Shown here in pieces: positions 24,425-32,456 of a DNA stretch of 43,183 nucleotides. The notes under the pieces were generated by a model that was not told where the DNA came from, made no database searches, and worked only from the letters and a program-made list of their open reading frames with translations. Origin of the DNA: Clostridia bacterium (GTDB lineage Bacteria > Bacillota > Clostridia > Lachnospirales > Lachnospiraceae). How positions within the stretch are numbered: position 1 is the stretch's first letter; every line of letters begins with the position of its first letter. Location of the stretch: positions 1 to 43,183 of the forward strand of contig SAAH01000021.1 in assembly GCA_009929525.1 (NCBI GenBank), in the 5' to 3' direction. The translations under genes were made by a program, and so were the position numbers.

Positions 24425-24703
24425 TTACTTTTTATATCCTATGATAACCTTTGGGTTAGCATCCTTGATCTTTTGGAGGGTACTGTCAACGACTTCCACA
24501 GTCGCCTCCAGCTTAAGTACCTCCTGATTCTTCAAAACAAGCATCAAAAACGCCATAGAAAAATCTGACCTTGAACAGCAGGTTGTGGCTGTTGCTTCCT
24601 CCACACGTTTATAACAATTGACAATATCATCCGTCAAAACTTCTTTTTCTGAAAGCATCTTCTTGTACCAGATTTTTCCGTTTTCCATTTTTATGAATTT
24701 CAT
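24425..24703 (-). CDS. Small conserved-looking protein of unknown function
   Basis: 92 residues, start KFIKMENGKIWYKK, ending in a basic tail (IIGYKK). The alternation of charged and hydrophobic residues suggests a small mixed alpha/beta cytosolic protein. There is a CC pair (TTCCSRSD), and no signal peptide or membrane segment. I do not recognise the family. It starts 12 bp after the DEAD-box helicase stop, with a weak AGAGAG ribosome site, so it is probably cotranscribed with the helicase. It ends just before the large terminator. Confidence 0.6.
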   Translation of the reverse strand: MKFIKMENGKIWYKKMLSEKEVLTDDIVNCYKRVEEATATTCCSRSDFSMAFLMLVLKNQEVLKLEATVEVVDSTLQKIKDANPKVIIGYKK

Positions 24704-24715
24704 AATGACTCTCTC

Positions 24716-26200
24716 TTAAAATTCTTTTTTCTTAGCCTTGAATGGCTTTTTCTTATAGTCTCTATTGCCTTTATATTCGCGATGTTCTTTCTGATCCCAT
24801 TTTCCTTTGTAGTCTCTGGAACCTGAACCACTGCTTCTATAAGATTTTTTCTTTCCGAACTTTCTATCATCCTTGAATACCTTGATAGTCTTGACATCCT
24901 GAACTGCGGCCAGTTTTTTGTTCTTCTTCTGGATCTTCTCACACAGAACTGCTGCGATGTCTTCTGCATCGTATCCTTCTTCGATCAGCTCACTAACAAG
25001 CTCTTTCCAAGTCTCATCCACGCCACGGCTGATAGCTTTGCGGATACTCGCTGCAAACTCATCATTTCCCTGTGCAACGATCGTGTTGATCGTAGGGATA
25101 TCTTTTTCTTCGATAGATGCCCCTGTATACTTCTCGATCTCGCGCAGACGATAAAGCTGTTTTCTGTTGGCAACAAGAGTATAGCTGGCACCTGACTTTC
25201 CTGCACGGCCTGTACGTCCGATACGATGAATGTAATATTCATTTTCCTGTGGGATATCATAGTTAAATACTGCTTCCACATCATCAACATCGATACCACG
25301 AGCAGCTACATCAGTAGCTACCAGGATTCTTACACGTCCAGTCTTGAACTCACGCATAACGATATTTCTCTGGTTCTGCTTCAGATCTCCATGGAGTCCT
25401 GCAGCCTTAAATCCCTGCTCACACAGTTCATCTGTCAGATCATCTACCATCTTCTTTGTATTACAAAATACAAGTGCACGCTTCGGTTTGTGATACTCGA
25501 TCAACAGCTTCAGAGCATCATTCTTACTTTCTTTTGGGATGTTGTAATAGCTCTGCTCGATATTGGCTACTGTACGCTGGCCTTTATCTGCTTTAACTAA
25601 AACAGTATTATTCTGGAAATCATTGGTGATCTTCATGATCTCTGGTGAAAGTGTTGCACTGAATAAAACAGTCTGATGCTCTTCCGGTGCACTCTCAAGG
25701 ATCGTGCGGATATCATCAATAAATCCCATGTTCAGCATCTCATCAGCCTCATCGAGAACGATGGTCTGAAGATTATCCAGTTTCAATGTTTTGCGACGCA
25801 TATGATCCATAACACGTCCTGGAGTTCCCACTACGATACGGGCTGTCTTCAGTGCTCTGACCTGGCCTTCCATCGGCTGACCGCCATAAATAGTAGCAAC
25901 CGATATGCCTCTCAGATATTTTGCATATTTACGGATCTCATCAGAAATCTGTACTGCCAGTTCTCTGGTGGGGGATAATATAAGAACACTGGCTCTATCA
26001 GTATTATCTGCCGTACGCTGTACGATTGGAATACCAAATGCTGCCGTCTTTCCTGTTCCTGTACTGGATCGTCCTGTAACGTCCTTGCCTTCGAGGATAT
26101 AAGGGATAGAACCACCCTGTATATCTGTTGCTTCCTCATACCCCATCTCAGATACTGCTCGTAAAATTTCTTTCCGTAAGTTTAATTCATTAAAATCCAT
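24716..26200 (-). CDS. DEAD-box ATP-dependent RNA helicase (CshA/DeaD-like)
   Basis: 494 residues. All core motifs are visible in order: Q motif EEATDIQ, motif I SSTGTGKTAA (the usual AQTGTGKT is altered to SS), PTRELA, TPGRVMDHM, DEAD, SAT, LVATDVAARGIDV and HRIGRTGRAG. After the two RecA domains (to about 370) comes a helical region. A basic Arg/Lys/Gly/Tyr-rich tail (about 430-494, RDYKGKWDQ, YKGNRDYKKK) then binds RNA non-specifically. Cold-shock, ribosome-assembly or mRNA-decay roles are typical. It is followed closely by the small 92-residue gene. Confidence 0.95.
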   Translation of the reverse strand: MDFNELNLRKEILRAVSEMGYEEATDIQGGSIPYILEGKDVTGRSSTGTGKTAAFGIPIVQRTADNTDRASVLILSPTRELAVQISDEIRKYAKYLRGISVATIYGGQPMEGQVRALKTARIVVGTPGRVMDHMRRKTLKLDNLQTIVLDEADEMLNMGFIDDIRTILESAPEEHQTVLFSATLSPEIMKITNDFQNNTVLVKADKGQRTVANIEQSYYNIPKESKNDALKLLIEYHKPKRALVFCNTKKMVDDLTDELCEQGFKAAGLHGDLKQNQRNIVMREFKTGRVRILVATDVAARGIDVDDVEAVFNYDIPQENEYYIHRIGRTGRAGKSGASYTLVANRKQLYRLREIEKYTGASIEEKDIPTINTIVAQGNDEFAASIRKAISRGVDETWKELVSELIEEGYDAEDIAAVLCEKIQKKNKKLAAVQDVKTIKVFKDDRKFGKKKSYRSSGSGSRDYKGKWDQKEHREYKGNRDYKKKPFKAKKKEF

Positions 26201-26240
26201 TCTTTACCTTTATCTTTCTATATGATCTATCGTTTTCCTA

Positions 26241-26268
26241 TGCCTGTATAGGCACATCTTTTAGTATA
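26241..26268 (-). promoter_or_regulatory. Candidate promoter and palindrome upstream of the DEAD-box gene
   Basis: On the minus strand TATACT (26263-26268) could be a -10, though no good -35 is seen 17 bp upstream. Just downstream, at the predicted start, is TGCCTGTATAGGCA (26241-26254), palindromic except for one pair. It may be an operator or a 5' RNA hairpin. Confidence 0.35.
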
Positions 26269-26341
26269 CCACATTTTTTCGGAAAAAGGTGAGGAAGTTT
26301 TATTTTTTGTAAACTTTCTGAATTCCTGCAATAAGACAAGC

Positions 26342-26725
26342 TTATCCCTCATGCTTTTCCCTCTGTAATTTTTCTGCTAATTTCTGAATTCCCTTCATAC
26401 TTAACTGCTTCACGCATCGTGCAACCTTTTCCACAGAATCACCCTCTCTTAAAAGTGCCCTGGCATTTTCTTGTGCCACTTCCTTTGTCACTTCCTTTGT
26501 CACCTCTTCTGTTACTTCTTTGGTTACTTCCTCGGCTAATTGCTTCATCGCTTGCTGCTTCGCTATCGAAAATAGTTCTTCAATTATTTCTCTCTTTTTT
26601 TCTTTTCCTTTATACGTTAACGGAAGAATAACAAATTCCATCAATTCCTTATCTGTCAATTTTTCTTTTCGCTCTATTTTTCCCGTTAAACGTTTCCTGA
26701 TCTCCAATGAATCCATTTCGGACAA
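26342..26725 (-). pseudogene. Remnant of an Rpn/PD-(D/E)XK transposase-like gene
   Basis: A 127-codon frame whose residues resemble the C-terminal half of Rpn-family (PD-(D/E)XK nuclease/putative transposase) proteins: LTDKELMEFVILPLTYKGKEKKREIIEELFSIAK-type helix, then a coiled charged tail. The N-terminal nuclease domain is missing. The frame can start only at TTG (26725) or an ATG (26716) without a clear ribosome site, and a stop lies four codons upstream. The tail has tandem EVTK/EVTE units encoded by 12-bp repeats (about 26476-26532). It is probably a decayed copy, though a short expressed protein cannot be ruled out. Confidence 0.6.
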
Positions 26726-26752
26726 GAATGCCTGCCTTTATTCTACACCTCT

Positions 26753-29455
26753 CTATTCAAGTGCCCCCTTAGCCTTTTTCTTACTCGCACATCTCTCTTC
26801 CCTATTCCCTAACGCTTTCACCCTGCCTTCCAGCAAAAGCTTTCTGCCCTCTTCATTTCTGGTATACACAAGCTCATATTTTCCTATAAACGGTCTCATG
26901 CATTCTGCGAACACCTGGGCATCTTCTTTTTTCTTTGCAAATGCATCCGGTACCGCGAAGAACCCATCCAGCCTGTTTCGCTTTTTACGGTTAACAAGAA
27001 GATATCTCTGATTATCGATTTCGGAGAAAAATTGCAGTACACAATTGGCAAAGTCTGCCTTTTCTTTCCCTGTTCCACCCATAAGGTATACGGCATGGAA
27101 GATACCCAGTGCTGACTGGGTTTCCACTTTGCAGTTTTCACTGGAGATCATTCCTTTTTCCAGCATCGCCTTTCGGATCCCTGCCCCGAAGATTTTTAGT
27201 CGTTTCAGCGGAGAACTCAGTACCATAGCTTTTATTCCAAAAAATATGATACCTGCTGCCAGTGCCATATTGATCATGAGACCGACCACACCCAGATCAT
27301 GCAGTCGAAATCCCAAACGAATAAGACCCTCGATGCAGACCAGACCAGCGATCTTAGCCATTGCACGAAGGGCATCATAAAATGCCGTTACAGTAATAAG
27401 TCTTTCCGAGATATCTACTTCTTCTGTCACTTCAATCTGGTCAAAGATGGCAAGCGAACCTTCCCAGCGGGTCTTTAACTGTTCCCTTTTATCAGACATC
27501 GCAAGCATCTGCTTATTGATTTTTTCAACATTTGACTTTGTAAATGGCGGCTGGATCACAGACAGCCTTCTCATTCCATTTTCTATTGTATTTTCTTCAT
27601 AATGAAGTCCCAGAAAATGTTCCATTCTTCGAGACAGCATTTGAAAATCTTCGCTGTTGGCACCCGATTCATTTTCATTTCCCGCTCTCACTGGATTAAC
27701 ACATACCAGATGCCACACATTACTGGTCTTATCCGGATTTTCTTTATCTATTCTGATCGCTCTTCCACGCATCTGATTGCTGAGCATAAAGGAGCCCACA
27801 AAGCTTGCCAGCACAAGACTGTTCACGCAGGGAGCATCCCATCCTTCCCCCAGGAGGGATTTTGTTCCGATCAATGCCTGTATATAGCCTTTGTTGAAAA
27901 GCTCCGTCACCGCCGCGGTCAGAAAATGGGTATTTCCCACAGCTTTGACTTCCAGATAATCCTCCGAGGAAAGAACCCCTGCCTGAGAAAATGTAACCTT
28001 CTCTACGCCCACCATCTCGATCAGATAGGGCTTCGCTTCTGCCGGGATGATGATCATCGTTCCACAAAGTACGCCCAGCCGGAGCTTTCCACCTGCACTG
28101 ATATGTTTTCCATCTTCCGCTTCTCTTCTTAATAATTCAAAAAATGGGAGCACACCCATCTGGTTCATCTCGACACTTGAATCTCCCAGATTCTTCTCAC
28201 ATTCCTTTCGGATATAGTCTGTGAGGATCAGCAGTCTAAGACTGCTTCCCATGGATGCATACTCATGAAAGGTAATCTCTTTGATGCTCTCAATCTTCCC
28301 TTTTGAACGGGTAAGCAGCTTTTCTATCGCAGCACTTGCAGCCATGCAAACCTTTTTCTTTTCCAGCAGGCCTGCCACCTTCAGTTCACTGATCAGCTGT
28401 TCCCGATAGACCTTATCGCACAGATAGGATTCTGTATCATCATATAAGATTCCCTGCATCAGGCGCTCCATCCATTTTGCTTCCATCGCTGGCAGTCTTT
28501 TTGCACCCAGCAGGCGAAGGAGACGCTTTGGAAATTCTATTTTCTTTTCCTGAAGATAGATCAAGATTGACGAAAGATAAGCCGGATCATCCAGGAGAAC
28601 CTCATCCGAAGTCTCTCCATAAAGTCCCTTGTGGCTCTTGACTATCTGTGTCAGACTCTCATCTGCCAACAGCTTTCTCATCATATTTTCGCTGCTTTCT
28701 TTAAACTTGCCTATCTCCTTCATTTCTTCTCTTGTGGGATAATTTAACAGTACATAGTCCTGATGAGGACACAGACTTCCTTCTTTTACCAATTCCGGGA
28801 TAGTGATCTCTTCGTCGATTTCTCCGCACATATCGATATAACGTTTCCACATGGCAGGCAGCGAATCGTACGGCGGCGTAGCCGTCAACGAGATCACCTT
28901 CGCCTCGGCAAATGACTTTCTAAAGTTTTCCAATGCCTTCCACCATTCGCTTCGAAGATGGTGGCATTCATCCAAACATATCGTCCCAAGCCCTGCACGC
29001 TTCATCGTATCAACCAGTTCAAAGTTGGAATAATCCACCTCTTCTTTTTCCTGTATCAATGCAGTATCATCAAATTCTTCTGTTGTCTCTTCCGGTTCAT
29101 CAGCGATCTCTCCTCGATATCTGGTCATGGCACTATGCAGTGCCTGATAGGTCGCAACAGTGATAAATCTGGGGTTTTTCAGATTATTTGACAGATAGTC
29201 CTCCCCTTTTATGCCGTCTTTTAAAAATGCATCTTTGATCCGCTCGATCCACTGCTCTCTTATCGTTATGGAAGGTGCTAAAATCAGGGCTGGCTGGTCG
29301 ATCCTGCCGATAAGCTCGATCCCCAACGTCGTCTTTCCCGACCCCGGAGCGGCCACGATATGTATCTTTCCATCTTTCAGATATTCATCTGAATGAAGGA
29401 GTACACGCTTTTGATATGTTCTCCATGTTCCCTTGAATTCCAGTATTTTGCTCAT
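26753..29455 (-). CDS. SF2 DEAD/DEAH-type helicase with C-terminal membrane segments
   Basis: 900 residues. Motif I AAPGSGKTTLG (Lys41), Ia LAPSITIREQW, motif II LDECHH (162-165), motif III SLTATPP (189-195), then a long inserted helical region (200-450). The second RecA domain has ALIGTKSLLGEGWDAPCVNS (527-546) and QMRGRAIR (561-568). Past residue 690 the protein changes character: hydrophobic stretches at about 697-715 and 720-745 look like two transmembrane helices, with a further 150-residue soluble tail. That is unusual for a helicase and suggests membrane tethering. No nuclease or methylase partner is adjacent, so a defence role is only a possibility. The start ATG follows GAGGGAG. Confidence 0.85.
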   Translation of the reverse strand: MSKILEFKGTWRTYQKRVLLHSDEYLKDGKIHIVAAPGSGKTTLGIELIGRIDQPALILAPSITIREQWIERIKDAFLKDGIKGEDYLSNNLKNPRFITVATYQALHSAMTRYRGEIADEPEETTEEFDDTALIQEKEEVDYSNFELVDTMKRAGLGTICLDECHHLRSEWWKALENFRKSFAEAKVISLTATPPYDSLPAMWKRYIDMCGEIDEEITIPELVKEGSLCPHQDYVLLNYPTREEMKEIGKFKESSENMMRKLLADESLTQIVKSHKGLYGETSDEVLLDDPAYLSSILIYLQEKKIEFPKRLLRLLGAKRLPAMEAKWMERLMQGILYDDTESYLCDKVYREQLISELKVAGLLEKKKVCMAASAAIEKLLTRSKGKIESIKEITFHEYASMGSSLRLLILTDYIRKECEKNLGDSSVEMNQMGVLPFFELLRREAEDGKHISAGGKLRLGVLCGTMIIIPAEAKPYLIEMVGVEKVTFSQAGVLSSEDYLEVKAVGNTHFLTAAVTELFNKGYIQALIGTKSLLGEGWDAPCVNSLVLASFVGSFMLSNQMRGRAIRIDKENPDKTSNVWHLVCVNPVRAGNENESGANSEDFQMLSRRMEHFLGLHYEENTIENGMRRLSVIQPPFTKSNVEKINKQMLAMSDKREQLKTRWEGSLAIFDQIEVTEEVDISERLITVTAFYDALRAMAKIAGLVCIEGLIRLGFRLHDLGVVGLMINMALAAGIIFFGIKAMVLSSPLKRLKIFGAGIRKAMLEKGMISSENCKVETQSALGIFHAVYLMGGTGKEKADFANCVLQFFSEIDNQRYLLVNRKKRNRLDGFFAVPDAFAKKKEDAQVFAECMRPFIGKYELVYTRNEEGRKLLLEGRVKALGNREERCASKKKAKGALE

Positions 29456-29580
29456 TTTCTCCCTCTATATCTGTATCATTTATATTTTTTCTTTTATTTT
29501 CCCCTATTTCTTCCTAAAAAGCAACCCTGTGCAGATATTGAATATGAAAAATCATTGTAAAATCTCCTTCCAACCAACAG

Positions 29581-29886
29581 CCCTCCAACCCCAGCCTCCA
29601 GAGGCTGCCCCGGCGGGAACATATGGGAGTGGTAAGGCCATCGGGGGAAAACTGATGAAAAACTTAGCGAGGAAGAGACAACTTCTGCAGGATGATGTGT
29701 GCTCACCAAAGCACACATCAAGGGCACCTGAGGTGTGTATGCTTCAGCATACACGCCGAATGTGACCGTTTCCTGTAGAAGTTGTCTCTTTCTTGCTTAT
29801 CTTTTTCACAGCGAATCCCCCTGAACTTACCACTCCCATATGTTCCCGCCGGGGCGTTCTCTGGAGGCTGGGCTGGGGTTGGAGGG
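29581..29886. repeat. 306-bp near-perfect palindromic element
   Basis: This fills most of the 440-bp gene-free stretch 29456-29895. Arms 29581-29692 and 29771-29886 are inverted copies. They include a 30-bp perfect block (29607-29636 with 29826-29855), a 14-bp perfect block (29673-29686 with 29777-29790) and a 16-bp perfect outer block. The 78-nt centre holds two more hairpins: TGATGTGTGC/GCACACATCA (29693-29720) and GTGTATGC/GCATACAC (29735-29754). It encodes no credible protein. It could be a miniature inverted-repeat element, or a structured RNA in the GH3-helicase interval. It ends 9 bp past the GH3 stop. Bases 29456-29580 show nothing else. Confidence 0.85.
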
Positions 29887-29895
29887 TGCCTCCCC

Positions 29896-32316
29896 CTAAT
29901 CCACTTTTAAAATCATTTCCAGTATCCTTCTGGCACTAACATATATCTCCTCAAACGAAATCAACCCTTTCTCATAAGCCTCTTTCACTCTCTCCGGAAA
30001 TCCATTTGCCATCTTCACATCATTTCCTGCTTTTGTCTCACGGTAATGCTCACCCTGAGTCCACCAGTCAGTAGTCACCATTCCATCGAATCCCCATTCA
30101 TCCCTGAGGATGCCGGTGAGCAGTTCCTTATGCTCCGATGCCTGAACACCATTAATAAGATTATAAGAAGTCATGAGCGCAAATGGTGCCGATTCCTTAA
30201 CAACGATCTCAAATGCCTTCAGATAAATCTCTCTAAGAGCACGCTCTGATACTCTGGAATCACATCCCTTACGGTTCGTCTCCTTGTTGTTACATGCAAA
30301 ATGCTTTGGACATGCTCCCACATGCATAGACTGGATACCGCGGACCATAGCTGCGCCCATCTTACCTGCAAGAAGCGGATCTTCTGAATAATATTCGAAG
30401 TTACGTCCACACAGAGGGCTTCTGTGGATATTCATACCTGGTGTCAGCCAAAGGCCGATGCCATTTTCCCTTACTTCCTCTGCTCCGGCATGTCCTATCT
30501 TTTCAAGCAGATCCGGATTCCAGGTACATGCCAAAAGTGTAGCACATGGCCATGCGGTCGTATTCACTCCGCATTCTTTGTGGATCCTGAGTCCGGCAGG
30601 TCCGTCTGCTGTCATCATATTTGGTACTCCATACTCTGAAAGATTTCCCATTCCAAAAGTATTTGCCACACCTGCATTTGGCTGTCCGCCAAGTAATGAG
30701 ATCAGATGATCCACAGATAATTGCTTCATAAAATCATCCAGCGTCGCCTCTCCCTTAGCTACATCCTCTAATCTTATCACACGGACTTTAAGCAGATCAT
30801 CATAAAGACTTCTGCCCACATAACGGCTCTCTGGCAGTATTCCCTCAAGCAGTTTTGTATCCTGTCTCTCAAGTCCAGGTTCTTCCACTTTCGTTCTCTG
30901 TGGCAGTTCCTCATAAGTACCATCTGCACGAAGGCGTTCTTTCAGCGCATAAGGTGCTCCCTGATGGGATAACTGTTCTACAATAATATCCTCATCAATG
31001 GTAAATGCATTTTCTATCTTTTCCACATCTTCAACGCTGCTGCCAACGTATAACTGATACTCACCAGCTTCCAATACGTATGCTGCCTCACAGACCGCTC
31101 CCAGGTCATCGTAAGATGCCATCATGGAAAATGGAATGCCAAATCTGATCGTCTGTTCATCTCCAGCTTCCAGCAGTCTCGTTTTTTCAAATGCAACAAG
31201 TTCTTTTGCAGGTTTTCCAAGCTTGCCCTGTGGTGCACCGTAATATACCTGTACAACCTCTTTTCCAGCTTTCTTTCCTGTATTTGATACACGGACAGAC
31301 AGAAGTACTTCATCGGTCGTATATTCACATTTGATCTCGTCCATATCGAATGTGGTATAAGAAATTCCAAATCCAAATGGATAATTCACTTTCCCGGCTG
31401 CTCCCGCCATCGTTTCAAAATATCGATACCCCACATATACGTCATCTTTATAATCTACATAGCTAAGAGATTCATGGAAATTATCTGTCGAAAGATACGC
31501 CTCCAGGGAGTCTGCGAAGGTATCTGTCAGTTTTCCAGATGGATTCACATCCCCACACAATACATCTGCAGTGGCAAGACCGCCTTCCATACCTGCCTGC
31601 CAGCTCATGAGCACACTGTCGATGGCGATATCATTTTTAAACCATGTGGAGTCTACCATACCACCCACATTCAGCACCACAATGATATTATTAAAGTTCT
31701 GTTTTACAGTCTCCATCAGATTTTTTTCCGCAGCTGTAAGATAGTAATCACCATCTTCAAATAGTCTCTGGCTCAGTTCAATCTGATGTTTTTCATTGTC
31801 TGAGAGTTCATATCCTTCTTCGTCAAGGATAGCTTTTCGATCCCAACCCTCACCGGAGAACCGGCAAAATGTTACGATAGCTGTGTCTGTAAAAGCTGCT
31901 GCACCTTTTACCAGATTTTCTGGTACTGCCGGCTCTGCAGTCATACCAGGTACTGCGCCCTCGGCATACTGTTTTTCCACTTCTCCCCGGTAAAAAGCTT
32001 CAAGAGGAGAATATAAAGCCACTTTGCCTTCATTTGCTTTAATGTTCATTCCTTCGCAAAGGTTGCGTATGTACGCAACGGTAACATCTCCGCTTCCGCC
32101 GCCGCCTTTTACATAGTCGATACATCCCTTTCCAAACAGAGCTGCTTTTGCACCGGATGCAAGAGGAAGCACACTATTTTCATTTTTCAGGAGGACCATG
32201 CCCTCGCCTGCTGCTTTTCTCGACAGTTCGATATGTTCCTTACTGCCTGTAACCCGCTCTTGTCCTTCATAAAGCGGAAGATTCGGGTGATATTTGATTC
32301 TCTGCCATTTTTCCAT
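29896..32316 (-). CDS. GH3 beta-glucosidase with reversed domain order
   Basis: 806 residues. The usual GH3 order is swapped. The (alpha/beta)6 domain comes first (SRKAAGEGMVLLKNENSVLPL, about 32-52; GGGGSGDV), then a fibronectin-like domain (KEVVQVYYGAPQGKLGKPAK, about 350-420), then the TIM barrel (about 535-806). The barrel carries MMTADGPAGLR, LACTWNPDL, GMNIHRSPLCGRNFEYYSEDP, CPKHFACNN and the nucleophile Asp750 in VTTDWW. The same order is known in beta-glucosidases of Ruminococcus albus and Butyrivibrio. It cleaves beta-glucosides, or beta-xylosides in some relatives. There is no signal peptide, so it acts on imported glycosides. The ATG follows AGGAGAAT. It is last in the methyltransferase-glycosidase cluster 1, 140 bp after GH36. 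Confidence 0.93.
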   Translation of the reverse strand: MEKWQRIKYHPNLPLYEGQERVTGSKEHIELSRKAAGEGMVLLKNENSVLPLASGAKAALFGKGCIDYVKGGGGSGDVTVAYIRNLCEGMNIKANEGKVALYSPLEAFYRGEVEKQYAEGAVPGMTAEPAVPENLVKGAAAFTDTAIVTFCRFSGEGWDRKAILDEEGYELSDNEKHQIELSQRLFEDGDYYLTAAEKNLMETVKQNFNNIIVVLNVGGMVDSTWFKNDIAIDSVLMSWQAGMEGGLATADVLCGDVNPSGKLTDTFADSLEAYLSTDNFHESLSYVDYKDDVYVGYRYFETMAGAAGKVNYPFGFGISYTTFDMDEIKCEYTTDEVLLSVRVSNTGKKAGKEVVQVYYGAPQGKLGKPAKELVAFEKTRLLEAGDEQTIRFGIPFSMMASYDDLGAVCEAAYVLEAGEYQLYVGSSVEDVEKIENAFTIDEDIIVEQLSHQGAPYALKERLRADGTYEELPQRTKVEEPGLERQDTKLLEGILPESRYVGRSLYDDLLKVRVIRLEDVAKGEATLDDFMKQLSVDHLISLLGGQPNAGVANTFGMGNLSEYGVPNMMTADGPAGLRIHKECGVNTTAWPCATLLACTWNPDLLEKIGHAGAEEVRENGIGLWLTPGMNIHRSPLCGRNFEYYSEDPLLAGKMGAAMVRGIQSMHVGACPKHFACNNKETNRKGCDSRVSERALREIYLKAFEIVVKESAPFALMTSYNLINGVQASEHKELLTGILRDEWGFDGMVTTDWWTQGEHYRETKAGNDVKMANGFPERVKEAYEKGLISFEEIYVSARRILEMILKVD

Positions 32317-32456
32317 GATTTTATTCTCCTGTCTGTCCTGCTTATATTTTGGTAACTGTCCACTCCCTGCAGCAACATACTTTACTAAATAGCAACCTGT
32401 GCACAGCTTCCTGTCTGCTCTAATAATACATCAAAACCATATGGAATTAAAGTTTA

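Noticed and set aside
26476-26532. Short tandem repeats that could suggest a CRISPR-like array
   Set aside because: Units are 12 bp, adjacent without spacers, and encode EVTK in frame. They are protein repeats.
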